From contig NZ_LR134378.1 of NCBI RefSeq assembly GCF_900637555.1, positions 506,001 to 570,000 of the forward strand: a stretch of DNA of 64,000 bases. Direction: 5' to 3'. The notes under the pieces are model-generated. The model ran no database searches and was not told the DNA's origin. It saw only the letters and a list, made by a program, of their open reading frames with translations. Source of the stretch: Lautropia mirabilis (GTDB taxonomy: Bacteria > Pseudomonadota > Gammaproteobacteria > Burkholderiales > Burkholderiaceae_E). Below, piece after piece: positions 15,995-24,914 of the stretch (positions are counted from its first letter, which is position 1; each line of letters opens with the position of its first letter). The position numbers and the translations under genes were made by a program.

Positions 15995-18685
15995 ATGACC
16001 CCTGAACACCTGGCCCCTCTGACGCCTACCCACCCGGAGACTGCGCAGCGCATTGCCCGCCGCTCCGCCCCCTCCTTCACCACCCTCACGGCCCTGTTCC
16101 TGAGCGCCAGCCTGCTGGCTGCCTGTGGCGGCGGCGGTGGCGATGCCGAAGCCGCCTCTCAACCTGGTTCGGGCACCCCGGCCAGCGCCCTGGCCGACGC
16201 CAACCCCCTGTCGCTGGATCAGGGTACCCCGGCCCCCTTCTCGCTGCCGGAAGACGACATCTGGTTCCTGGATGAAGCCGCCTTCAACCCCGAAGGCCAG
16301 TCCGCCACCGACACCAAGGAAGGCGTCACCACCAAGGCCTCCGCCACGCAGCCCGTCATTGTGCGTGCCCCGGCCTTCGGCCCGGCCGGCCAGACCGTGC
16401 GCGTGGGCACGCCCATCACCCGCGTGACCGGCGTCTATCGCAACGGCGTCGCGGTTGCCGGCTTCCGCAGCCGCGATGGCCGTGACATCCCCGAAGGCCG
16501 CCAGGCCAGCTACACCCCCACCACCGCCGACATCGGCAAGCGCCTGGTCTACCGCGAGCGCGTGATCAACCAGCGCACCGGCGAATACATCTTCGCCTAC
16601 AGCAGCCCCGTCACCGTCGTGGCTGCCGACACCCCGTCAACGGACAACCGCGCGAGCAAGCCTGTCTCGCTGCGCGCCCCGCTGATCGCCGGTGGCAACA
16701 CCCGCATCCGCGCCGGACGCCCGGTCAGCGCCATCGCCGGCGTCTACCAGAACGGTCAGATCAGCAGCCGCCAGTGGCTGCGTGACGGCCAGCCCATCGC
16801 CGGCGCCACGGCCGAGACCTACACCCCCACCCGGGCCGACGTAGGCAAGAAGCTGGGCTACGTCGAGACCGTGCGCACCCCGGCCGGCAGCAACCCGGTC
16901 CAGGTCCAGGCCGGCACCGTCTCCGTGGTGGCCGACAACTACCCGTCCATCCACACCATGCCCCGGACCTCGGTCGCCTCCCAGACCGCCGAAGTGGGCC
17001 AGATGGTCCGTGGCACCTCGGGCGTCTACCAGTGGGGCCGGGTGCGCCAGGCCTTCTGGATGGTGGACAACACGCTGACCGCCAAGGGTGACAGCTACAC
17101 CGTCACCGCTGCCGATCTGGGCAAGACGCTGGCCTACACCGAAGAGATCGAGGGTGACAGCGGCGACGTCGTCTGGCTGTCTGCTCCGGCCATCAAGGTG
17201 GTCGCCGCCAAGCCTGCCGCCTCCGCATCCAATCCTGGTGCATCGTCCCAGCCCGCGGCCCCGGTCGCCACACCCGTCGCCGGCGGCAACGGTTCTGCCA
17301 CGCCGGGCCTGAACCTGGGCAGCAACGGCCAGAACACGCCCGCCACGCCCGCCACGCCCGGCGCCCGTCCGGCCAGCAACGCCAGCATTGCCGCCAACGA
17401 CGTGTGCCGCGACATCCTGCTGCGCAATAACCCGCTGCAGCGCGGCCAGGAAAGCGCTCGCGTGCCGGACCGCCAGATTCCCGCCACCGGCGTGGCCGTG
17501 CAGGAACCCACCTACGGCACCTGCCAGGTTCGCCTGACCCACAACGGCCAGAAAGTCGGCGACGAGAAGAGCCATCGCAGCGACTACTCGCGCCGCCAGG
17601 CCTTCAACGCCGACAACAGCCGCATCCTGATGTACGCCTCCAACGGCTACTGGCACCTGTACGACGGCCACACCGGCAAGTACCTGAAACAGCTTCAGGG
17701 CCCGGCGGGCGATGCCGAACCGCAATGGCACCCCACCAATCCCGACGTGCTGTACTACGTGCCCAACAACGGCTGGGGCATGACCATCACCGAGCTGAAC
17801 GTCGCCAGCGACCAGCGCCGCGTGGTGGGTGACCTGGGTGCACGCCTGAAGAGCTTCTGGCCCACAGCCGCCACCGCCTGGACCAAGTCCGAAGGTGCCC
17901 CCTCGGCCGACGGCCGCTACTGGTGCCTGATGGTGGACAACAACCAGTGGCAGGGCGTGGGCGTCGTCACCTGGGACATGAAGGAAGACCGGATCCTGGG
18001 TCGCATGAACCTGCCCGCCCGCCCCGACCACGTCAGCATGAGCCCCTCGGGCCAGTACTGCGTCGTCTCGTGGGCACACAACCGGGAACTGGGCACCCGT
18101 GCCTACACCCGTGACTTCACCACCCCGCACGCCGCCTCCGCCGCCCGCCAGCCCTACGTGAAGCTGCACGAGCAGTCCGAACACTCGGACCTGGCGCTGA
18201 ACAAGCAGGGTGAAGACGTCTACGTGGCCATCGACTACCAGGCCGACCGGGGCGATGTCTTCATGGTGAACCTGAAGACTGGCAAGCGCACCTCGCTCTT
18301 CCCGACCTACCTGTCCGGCACCGCCACGGCCATCCACTTCTCCGGCAAGGCCTACGGCAAGCCCGGCTGGGCACTGGTCTCCACCTACGGTGAATACCAC
18401 GCCAGCAACCAGGCCAGCAGCCTGCGCAACACCGCCATGCAGCAGTGGATGCACCGCAAGATCTTTGCGGTGAGCCTGGAAGAGAACCCGCAGATCCGCC
18501 CGCTGGCCCACGCCGACAGCGACTCGAAATCCAGCTGGGGCTCCGACGCCTACTGGGCTGAACCGCAGGCCACCGTCAACAGCGACTTCACCCGCGTGCT
18601 CTTCAACTCCACGCTCAACAGCAGCCGCATCCAGGACGTGGAAACCTACATGCTGGCACTGCCGAAGGGGGCCCTCGACAAATAA
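15995..18685 (+). CDS. Lipoprotein with three Ig-like repeats and a propeller-like C-terminal domain (paralogue 1)
   Basis: Unrecognised 896-residue secreted protein. A signal peptide with an unusually long hydrophilic n-region ends in lipobox LAAC with Cys at 44, followed by CGGGGGD. Residues about 110-410 contain three repeats of roughly 95 residues, each with a GVY-NG or GVY-WG core and ending Y-[ST]-x-T-x-A-D-[IVL]-G-K-x-L-x-Y, resembling bacterial Ig-like surface repeats. A Pro/Ala/Ser/Asn linker follows (about 410-465). The C-terminal 430 residues carry blade-like motifs (GDAEPQWHP, SADGRYWC, DHVSMSPSG, SEHSD, WMHRKIFAVSL, EPQATVN, RVLFNS) shared with the next two genes. Its position in the polysaccharide locus suggests polymer binding, processing or surface retention; function is unknown. 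Confidence 0.88.
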   Translation: MTPEHLAPLTPTHPETAQRIARRSAPSFTTLTALFLSASLLAACGGGGGDAEAASQPGSGTPASALADANPLSLDQGTPAPFSLPEDDIWFLDEAAFNPEGQSATDTKEGVTTKASATQPVIVRAPAFGPAGQTVRVGTPITRVTGVYRNGVAVAGFRSRDGRDIPEGRQASYTPTTADIGKRLVYRERVINQRTGEYIFAYSSPVTVVAADTPSTDNRASKPVSLRAPLIAGGNTRIRAGRPVSAIAGVYQNGQISSRQWLRDGQPIAGATAETYTPTRADVGKKLGYVETVRTPAGSNPVQVQAGTVSVVADNYPSIHTMPRTSVASQTAEVGQMVRGTSGVYQWGRVRQAFWMVDNTLTAKGDSYTVTAADLGKTLAYTEEIEGDSGDVVWLSAPAIKVVAAKPAASASNPGASSQPAAPVATPVAGGNGSATPGLNLGSNGQNTPATPATPGARPASNASIAANDVCRDILLRNNPLQRGQESARVPDRQIPATGVAVQEPTYGTCQVRLTHNGQKVGDEKSHRSDYSRRQAFNADNSRILMYASNGYWHLYDGHTGKYLKQLQGPAGDAEPQWHPTNPDVLYYVPNNGWGMTITELNVASDQRRVVGDLGARLKSFWPTAATAWTKSEGAPSADGRYWCLMVDNNQWQGVGVVTWDMKEDRILGRMNLPARPDHVSMSPSGQYCVVSWAHNRELGTRAYTRDFTTPHAASAARQPYVKLHEQSEHSDLALNKQGEDVYVAIDYQADRGDVFMVNLKTGKRTSLFPTYLSGTATAIHFSGKAYGKPGWALVSTYGEYHASNQASSLRNTAMQQWMHRKIFAVSLEENPQIRPLAHADSDSKSSWGSDAYWAEPQATVNSDFTRVLFNSTLNSSRIQDVETYMLALPKGALDK

Positions 18686-18747
18686 ACCTGCTGTCCACAT
18701 GATCTGAGCAACCGGCGAGGGCCGCAGCGCGGTCCCGCCACCCAACC

Positions 18748-18771
18748 CGGGCAGGCCAGAGCGCCTGCCCG
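18748..18771 (+). terminator. Probable terminator hairpin between lipoprotein paralogues 1 and 2
   Basis: Perfect 9-bp stem CGGGCAGGC / GCCTGCCCG with a 6-base loop, followed by ATTCATTTC. The T-rich tail is interrupted, so termination may be partial and allow some read-through into the next paralogue. Confidence 0.6.
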
Positions 18772-18883
18772 ATTCATTTCCAGCCTTCTTCAGCGCAAAT
18801 ACCGCCTCCCTGCGACTTTCCGCACTGCCACACCCCGCCAACAGAACGACCATCGGCCCGGCCTTTCCTGCAGAAACCGTCCG

Positions 18884-20560
18884 ATGAAGAACGCCGACCG
18901 GCCCACCTCGTCCATCACCGTCCACGCCCGCACCGCGCTGTGCACTGCCCAGGACCACACCCCGGGAACGCCCCTTCGCACACCACGTCGCACGCCCCGG
19001 CAGACAGGTGCCACGCGCGCCGCCCAGCTGGCCATGGCCAGCCTGCTGGGCCTGGGCCTTGTCGCCTGCGGCGGACAGGCCGCATCCGGCCATGATCCGC
19101 ATGCAGGAACGCCCCCATCGGCCACCGACACGCGCCGGCCAGAAGCCCCGAACATTTCCGGCAATACACCCACCACACCCGACACGACAGGCCGCACGCC
19201 TGCGCCAACCGCGCCAACGCCCCCCGGCAAAACCCCGGACAAGGCCAGCCTCAACCCGACAGCACTCTGCGCGGCAGAACTGGCCGTCATGTCACCCCTG
19301 CCTGCCGGTACCGAACGCCTTCCGCTGCCCGACAATGCCCGCCCGCCCTTCCTGAGCAGCACGCGGGACCCCGTCCATGGAAGCTGCATCGTGCGCGTGA
19401 CCGACAACGCCGCGCACCCCGAGGCGCCTGCCCTGCGCAACGACTATTCCCGCCGGCAGGCCTTCAACGCCAATGACACGCGCTTTCTGCTGGACGCCAG
19501 TGACGGCCACTGGCACCTGCACGATGCCACCACCGGCCGCTTCATCCGGGTGCTGAACAACCTGAATGGCGCCACCGACCGCCTGGCAGGTGATGCCGAG
19601 CCGCAATGGCATCCCACCGATCCGGACCTGCTGTATTTCCTGCCGCGCGACGGCATCGGCATGCAGATCTACCTGCTTGATCTCAAGACGAACCAGGTCA
19701 GCGTCGTGGCCGACATGGGCCCGCAGATCCAGCAGCACTGGCCCGATGCCAGCGTCGCATCCACGCGCTCCGAAGGTTCACCCTCGGCCGATGGGCGCTA
19801 CTGGTGCTTCATGGCCCGTGCCGTGGTGGACAACGGCAGCTGGCCCATGCGTGGCGTCTTCACCTGGGACCTGCAGGAACAGCGCATCGTCGGCACCCTG
19901 AACCAGGACGGCACGCCCGACCACGTGAGCATGAGCCCCAGCGGCAAGTACTGCGTGGTCTCGCACACCACCGCCACCGGCCCGGGCACCCGTGCCTATC
20001 GACGCGACTTCCAGGCGCCCTACGGCACCAGCACACCTGATGCCTGGCTGCAACTGCACACCACATCCGAACACTCCGACATCGCTCTCGACCCCCAGGG
20101 ACGTGATGTCTACGTCTCGGTGGACTACCAGAGCAACGGGGGCGACGTGTTCATGCTGAATCTGGAAACCGGTCAGCGCACGCCCCTGTTCTCCACCTAT
20201 CCGGGCCGCACCGCAACCGCCCTGCACATTTCCGGCAAGGCGTACAACAGACCCGGCTGGGTGCTGGTCTCCACCTATGCCGAGCACCCGGCCGACGACA
20301 GCAGCGTGCAGGGCCTGCACGATGAACGCCGGCAATGGCTGCACCGCAAGATGTTCGCCGTCAGCCTGACCGAAAACCCGGACATCCGCTCCATCGCTTA
20401 CATCAACAGCGATGCATTCAAGTACGAAGCCGAACCACAGGCCACCGTCAATCGCAACTTCACCCGCATGCTGTTCAATTCCACCTGGAACGGCAGCAGC
20501 ATGGCCGACCAGGAAGTGTTCCTGACGGCCATCACCGCCCAGGCCCTGGGCTCCCGTTGA
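18884..20560 (+). CDS. Lipoprotein with propeller-like domain (paralogue 2)
   Basis: A 558-residue paralogue of the preceding gene without Ig-like repeats. The lipobox LVAC places the lipidated Cys at 62, so the n-region is very long; an internal ATG at 19034 would give a short conventional signal peptide but lacks a visible ribosome site. After a Pro/Thr-rich linker (about 65-125) the shared domain runs to the end with all signature motifs: YSRRQAFNA, GDAEPQWHP, SADGRYWCF, DHVSMSPSG, SEHSD, WLHRKMFAVSL, EPQATVN, RMLFNSTW. It is the most compact member and closest in motif content to paralogue 1. Expected location is the outer membrane or periplasm; function is unknown. Confidence 0.85.
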   Translation: MKNADRPTSSITVHARTALCTAQDHTPGTPLRTPRRTPRQTGATRAAQLAMASLLGLGLVACGGQAASGHDPHAGTPPSATDTRRPEAPNISGNTPTTPDTTGRTPAPTAPTPPGKTPDKASLNPTALCAAELAVMSPLPAGTERLPLPDNARPPFLSSTRDPVHGSCIVRVTDNAAHPEAPALRNDYSRRQAFNANDTRFLLDASDGHWHLHDATTGRFIRVLNNLNGATDRLAGDAEPQWHPTDPDLLYFLPRDGIGMQIYLLDLKTNQVSVVADMGPQIQQHWPDASVASTRSEGSPSADGRYWCFMARAVVDNGSWPMRGVFTWDLQEQRIVGTLNQDGTPDHVSMSPSGKYCVVSHTTATGPGTRAYRRDFQAPYGTSTPDAWLQLHTTSEHSDIALDPQGRDVYVSVDYQSNGGDVFMLNLETGQRTPLFSTYPGRTATALHISGKAYNRPGWVLVSTYAEHPADDSSVQGLHDERRQWLHRKMFAVSLTENPDIRSIAYINSDAFKYEAEPQATVNRNFTRMLFNSTWNGSSMADQEVFLTAITAQALGSR

Positions 20561-20741
20561 GCCCCCGCCCAACCTTGCTCCATCACCATCCGGAGAGCAG
20601 AACCGGAAGCCACCTCCCCCATCGTCCCCCCGGCAGTCCGGACGGGCCACACCGGGTGACGCGCGGACGTGGCTTTCCAGCGACACGGTGCTAACCTTTT
20701 CTGCGATATAACACCGCCTTTTCCAGGCACTGTTCATCGCC

Positions 20742-22895
20742 ATGAAAATTGCGCCGTTCGCCCTTCGACATACTGCCGTTGCCCCTACCCCCGGCATGCC
20801 CCGCCTTTTCTCGGCGGGTGCCTTGCTGATGACGCTTTGCCTGACCGCCTGTGGTGGCGGCGGTGGCGGATCGGCCGCCGGCCATGATCTGCTGGCCGAC
20901 AACGCACAGACGTCCCAATCCGGCAACGCCGCCAACAACGGCACGGGCGCCACGGGCACCAGCAGTGGCAACGCCAGCAACAATGCCAGCAACCCGGCAG
21001 GTAGCGCCGGCGGGGTCAGCACGCCACAGCCCCTGAACGGTCAGCCCCCTCTGGGCGAGAACAGCGCATCGGTGCGTCCCCAGACGCCTGCCAACAATCC
21101 CGGCAGCACGTCTTCACAGCCGTCGCCTGGAAGCAACGGGTCGAATGCCGGCAGCGCGGGGGCTTCCAGTGGTGCCAGCACGAGTGGAACCCCTGGCCAG
21201 TCCGGCAGCACGAACAACGCCGGAAACGCAGGTAACGCCAACAACGCCAGCAGCTCGGGAACCCCGGGTAATGGCGGCACCCATGCCGCCCAGCCCCCCG
21301 TGAACAACGAACCGCCCGCCGTCAAACCCGACAATGGCGCAGCCGGCGGTGGAACGACGGGTGGCGCAACCGTCACGCCAGGCACCGGCGGAAATGTCGC
21401 GGCGCCCCCGGTTCAGCCGGCTCCTCAACCGAATCCGACCGATTCGCCGGCCAACGGCAAGGCAGGAACAGGTACGAATGCGGATTCCGGCAACCATGCA
21501 ACGCCACCGAATCAACAGGGTGCTGCCCCGGTCATTCCGTACACGCCTCCCACCCCTGTCGGAAGCCAGGAAACCAGCCCGCTTTGCGCTCCCATTCTGG
21601 CCAAAGCCCAGCCGCTGACGGCCGGCACCGCCGTGGGAGAGATGCCCGCCACACCGCGACCCGCGACCGGCGTGGCCACCGAAGATCCCACCTGGCACAG
21701 CTGTGTGGTTCGACTGACCAATCATGCCGAGACGCAACCGGCACACCCGGTCTTCACTCCGCACGCGGCCCAACAGGCCTTCAACGCCGACGACAGCGCC
21801 GTGCTGCTGCGCACCGACCATGGCGAATGGCACATCTTCGATCCGAAGAGCGGAAAGGCCATCCGGAAACTCGGCGGGATTGCCGGTGATGCCGAGCCAC
21901 AATGGGATCCGAAGAACCCGAACGTTCTGTACTACCTGAACGTCGATGGCAAGGACATGAAGATCTTCCGTCTGACCGTCGATCTTTCACCGAACGGCAC
22001 GGACAAGGCCGAACTTCTGGCCGACATGGGCACGCAGATCCACCAGCACTGGCCCACGGCCACCCATGCCCGCACCCGCGGCGGCACGCCGTCGGATGAC
22101 GGCCGCACCTGGTGCTTTACAGCCGAACGAAATGAAGGCGCCAGCTGGAATACGCTGGGCCTGTTCACCTGGGACCTGCAGACCGGAAAGATCATCGGCA
22201 CGCAAAGCCTTCCGCCCGGTGCACCCGAATACATCACCACCAGCCCCAGCGGCAGCCACTGTGTGGCTCAGTTCCCCTATCCCACGGGCGTGCTCGCCTA
22301 CAAGCGTGACTTCTCGGCTCCGTACAGTGCACAGGTTTCCGGCAACAGTCTGAAGCTTCTGAACCAGCCCTACATGAAGTACGGCGACGTGGCCCGCAAC
22401 GCTCAGGGGCAGGACATGTATGTGGGCTTTGACGTGTTCAGCGACCCACACCAGCTGTTCATGACGAACCTGGCCACCGGCGAGAAGACCCCGCTGCTGA
22501 CCACCAGCTTCGGTGCCAACACCGACACCGGCGTTCAGGTCTCGGGACGTGCCCTGCAACGGCCTGGCTGGATTCTGGTCTCGGGATTCGGGGAACGCAA
22601 GGACGGCGTCAACAACCTGGCGGCCAATGACCCCAACCGCAAGTGGTTCCACCGCAAGATGTTCGCTCTCAGCCTGGAGAACCCGCCCAAGGTGCTGTCC
22701 ATTGCCAACCTGCACCATCTGTGGGACGGCAGCAAGAATGAAACCTGGCCGCGTCCGCACGGCACCGTCAACCGCAGCTTCACCCGGATGCTGTTCAACT
22801 CCAACTGGGACAGCGTGAACCTGCGTGACCTCGACACCTATCTGGTGGAGATCCGGCCGGACGCGGTGCCTGCGCTGCACACGCCGAAGCCCTGA
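20742..22895 (+). CDS. Lipoprotein with Asn/Gly/Ser-rich stalk and divergent propeller-like domain (paralogue 3)
   Basis: A 717-residue paralogue. Signal peptide with lipobox LTAC, Cys at 37, then a GGGGGG run. Residues about 45-290 are an Asn/Gly/Ala/Ser/Pro-rich, probably disordered stalk with short repeats such as NAGNAGNANNA. The C-terminal domain matches paralogues 1 and 2 but is the most diverged: SEHSD is replaced by KYGD, EPQATVN by RPHGTVN and YSRRQAF by HAAQQAF, while GDAEPQW, DDGRTWCF, TSPSG, FHRKMFALSL and RMLFNSNW remain. Its stop lies 1 bp from the convergent stop of the DUF218 gene. Loss of charged or His positions suggests altered or lost activity if the family is enzymatic. 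Confidence 0.85.
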   Translation: MKIAPFALRHTAVAPTPGMPRLFSAGALLMTLCLTACGGGGGGSAAGHDLLADNAQTSQSGNAANNGTGATGTSSGNASNNASNPAGSAGGVSTPQPLNGQPPLGENSASVRPQTPANNPGSTSSQPSPGSNGSNAGSAGASSGASTSGTPGQSGSTNNAGNAGNANNASSSGTPGNGGTHAAQPPVNNEPPAVKPDNGAAGGGTTGGATVTPGTGGNVAAPPVQPAPQPNPTDSPANGKAGTGTNADSGNHATPPNQQGAAPVIPYTPPTPVGSQETSPLCAPILAKAQPLTAGTAVGEMPATPRPATGVATEDPTWHSCVVRLTNHAETQPAHPVFTPHAAQQAFNADDSAVLLRTDHGEWHIFDPKSGKAIRKLGGIAGDAEPQWDPKNPNVLYYLNVDGKDMKIFRLTVDLSPNGTDKAELLADMGTQIHQHWPTATHARTRGGTPSDDGRTWCFTAERNEGASWNTLGLFTWDLQTGKIIGTQSLPPGAPEYITTSPSGSHCVAQFPYPTGVLAYKRDFSAPYSAQVSGNSLKLLNQPYMKYGDVARNAQGQDMYVGFDVFSDPHQLFMTNLATGEKTPLLTTSFGANTDTGVQVSGRALQRPGWILVSGFGERKDGVNNLAANDPNRKWFHRKMFALSLENPPKVLSIANLHHLWDGSKNETWPRPHGTVNRSFTRMLFNSNWDSVNLRDLDTYLVEIRPDAVPALHTPKP

Positions 22896-22896
22896 T

Positions 22897-23904
22897 TCAG
22901 GCGCGGCCGCGCAGGCGGTAGTACCAGACGCCAATCAGTTCGTGCAGCATGGCGCGTGCATTCCAGGGCGCGCCATTGTTGGGAAACCAGGCGGCCCAGG
23001 TGGGTGATGCCAGCTGCCGATAGTCACTGCGCACCGGGATCGGGTCCAGTCCGGCCTGGTGCGCCACCGCCAGCGAACGTTGCATGTGCAGCGCACTCGT
23101 CACCAGAATCACGGCCTGACGGCTGTCGTCCTGGCCACCTTCTTCACGGATGAGCCTGGCCGCCCCGGAAATGTCCTGGAACGTCGTCCAGCTGCTGCGC
23201 ACCGTGCGGATGGCCTCGGGTGGAACCCCCAGTCCAATCGCCAGGCGCCGCATGTCGGCGGCCAGCGAATACTCCGGCTGCTCACCCAGCCCCCCCATCA
23301 GCACCAGCAACCCACCGGTACGCCGCCAGGTCTCGATGCCGGCACGCAGCCGCATGTAGCCGCCCTGGTCCAGCCGCGCCTGCGGTCCATTGGGAGCCGC
23401 AGCCCCACTGGAAGGCACGATCACGCCACGCACACGCGGTGGCTTCGCCGAAGCAGTTCCCGTTGTGGGCTCACCGGCCCCATGCCCATTCAGGCCCGCT
23501 TTCATCAGGCCCGCACCGGCAGCCTGCAATGACGGATCTGCTTGTCCGCCCTCTGCGAGCGCCTTCCTGCCGGCCTTGCCCTCACGCACGGTCAGCACCG
23601 CCTGCGCATTCAGGGCATCCGCGCCGGAATCCGGCGGAAAGCCCAGCGCGTCCAGCTGCTCTGCCACCGTCTGCGGTGTCCCTTCCAGCGCCTTCACGCC
23701 GATATTGATGATGGCCGGCGTGGAAGTCAGCACAAAGGCCACCACCACCACCGCCGCCACACTGCGGCGCAGACGCCGCTGCCGCGGCAGGATCCGTCGC
23801 CACAGGCTGAACACCAGCATTACCGCCACCAGCGTCACCGGCATCGGCAACAGCCACTCCGAGGCATCCCCTGCAAACAACATCGACGGCTTTCTCCCGC
23901 GCAT
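22897..23904 (-). CDS. DUF218 (YdcF/ElyC-like) membrane protein
   Basis: A 335-residue inner-membrane protein with two N-terminal hydrophobic helices (about 18-36 and 46-62), a variable linker rich in Ala/Gly (about 85-155), and a DUF218 domain at about 160-320. Recognisable segments are RGVIVPSSGA, GGLLVLMGGLG, a TFQDISGAARLI helix and VILVTSALHMQRSLAV. Related proteins (ElyC, SanA, YdcF) act in envelope polysaccharide metabolism or are uncharacterised. An internal ATG at 23883 has a better purine-rich ribosome site and is a plausible alternative start. It is convergent with the third lipoprotein and downstream of two hydrolase genes on the same strand. Confidence 0.85.
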   Translation of the reverse strand: MRGRKPSMLFAGDASEWLLPMPVTLVAVMLVFSLWRRILPRQRRLRRSVAAVVVVAFVLTSTPAIINIGVKALEGTPQTVAEQLDALGFPPDSGADALNAQAVLTVREGKAGRKALAEGGQADPSLQAAGAGLMKAGLNGHGAGEPTTGTASAKPPRVRGVIVPSSGAAAPNGPQARLDQGGYMRLRAGIETWRRTGGLLVLMGGLGEQPEYSLAADMRRLAIGLGVPPEAIRTVRSSWTTFQDISGAARLIREEGGQDDSRQAVILVTSALHMQRSLAVAHQAGLDPIPVRSDYRQLASPTWAAWFPNNGAPWNARAMLHELIGVWYYRLRGRA

Positions 23905-24001
23905 CCCGCGCCTTCAGTCAGGGATCCTCCAAACCCTGGAGAATCCCAAAGCCGTCGAACATACCACCAACGGAAACTCCGCCGACGAAACGCCACTTTT
24001 T

Positions 24002-24030
24002 TCTATACGTTTTACATCCTGTCGCGTCAT
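24002..24030 (-). promoter_or_regulatory. Possible sigma-70 promoter for the DUF218 gene
   Basis: On the minus strand ATGACG (24030-24025) and TATAGA (24007-24002) are separated by 17 bases, about 100 bp before the DUF218 start and overlapping the end of the hydrolase gene. Match quality is moderate (4 of 6 and 5 of 6). Confidence 0.3.
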
Positions 24031-24914
24031 GCCAGCCGCTTGGCCAGCCACTGGCGCACATGGCGCGTGTAGACGCGCTGTCCATGCAGCGTCGTCATCG
24101 TATGGTCGATGTCCGGCAGGAAGACACACTGCACATCCCGTGCAATGGCCTTGCGGTCCTCGGCCGACAGGGGCGCCGCGCGCATCACGTCATCGAACTG
24201 GCTGGCATGGTTGTAGCGCTGCAGCACACTGCCGGTGAACACCAGGTAGCAGGGGCAGCCCCGCCGTGCGCGCTCGGCCAGCCCCTCGCCGAAATCCGTC
24301 ACCGTCAGCACGGGCAACCCGTAGTCCACCGGTGTCTCGGGCTGGCCACCGCCCGCACGCAGGCGTGCCAGCCGCCCCAACACGGCATTCTTCAATACCG
24401 GCCAGGTCAGCGTGCGAAGACGCAGCAGATAACGCAGCATCCGGGTGCGACGATTGCCGAAACTGTAGCCGTCGACCATCACCAGACCGGCCACCCGCTC
24501 ATCATCCAGCGCATACTGGTAGCCATACTCAGCGCCCGAACAGATGCCGATGATGACAAAGCGCGACAGGCCCGTTCTCTGTGCCAGCAGATCAAGCGCG
24601 GCCCGGATGTCGCGCCGCACCTGCGCCAGCATGCCGTCGGTCCCGCCCGCACGGCCACTGTCGCCCAGCCCCGTCAGGTCCAGCCGCAACGACGGCACGC
24701 CGTCCTGGGCCAGCGCCCTGCCAAGCTTCACATGGATGCGGTGCGGCCCGATGCGGTGAATCACCCCCGCATTCACGAACAGCACGCCGACCGCTGCAGA
24801 AGGCCCTGTGGGCTGCACCAGCGTGCCCACCAGATGCCCTTCGGCCCCCAGCTGCACCAGGCTTTCCCGGTACGCATCCGCCCCGCGCGTGGCGGCATGA
24901 CTTGCTTCAGGCAT
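24027..24914 (-). CDS. Alpha/beta hydrolase, XrtA-associated hydrolase 1 type
   Basis: A 295-residue alpha/beta-hydrolase. The nucleophile elbow GICSGA (G-x-C-S-G) lies near residue 123, an oxyanion-side NAGVIHRIGPHR near 50, an LRLDLTGLGDSG strand near 98 and a C-terminal DIDHTM providing the expected His. The gene belongs to the hydrolase pairs found with exosortase-A exopolysaccharide loci, where the substrate is not known. Its start overlaps the end of the adjacent hydrolase 2 by 8 bp, so the two are co-translated. With the intact Ser-containing elbow it is probably the catalytic member of the pair. Confidence 0.85.
   Translation of the reverse strand: MPEASHAATRGADAYRESLVQLGAEGHLVGTLVQPTGPSAAVGVLFVNAGVIHRIGPHRIHVKLGRALAQDGVPSLRLDLTGLGDSGRAGGTDGMLAQVRRDIRAALDLLAQRTGLSRFVIIGICSGAEYGYQYALDDERVAGLVMVDGYSFGNRRTRMLRYLLRLRTLTWPVLKNAVLGRLARLRAGGGQPETPVDYGLPVLTVTDFGEGLAERARRGCPCYLVFTGSVLQRYNHASQFDDVMRAAPLSAEDRKAIARDVQCVFLPDIDHTMTTLHGQRVYTRHVRQWLAKRLA

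Noticed and set aside
14011-16089. Very long antisense frame (over 690 codons) across the deacetylase and ligase-like genes
   Set aside because: It is the minus-strand shadow of well-supported genes, runs through their stop signals and the terminator, and its protein is Gly/Arg/His-rich without any recognisable domain. Such frames are common in GC-rich DNA.
16637-19102. 821-codon antisense frame over the first lipoprotein
   Set aside because: Gly/Val-rich translation mirrors the codon bias of the real gene on the plus strand; no start signal or domain.
20900-21500. Possible recent foreign insertion or collagen-like phase-variable repeat in the third lipoprotein
   Set aside because: The Asn/Gly/Ser stalk is low-complexity but the DNA repeats are too degenerate to be a slippage array, and base composition is only slightly different from neighbours.
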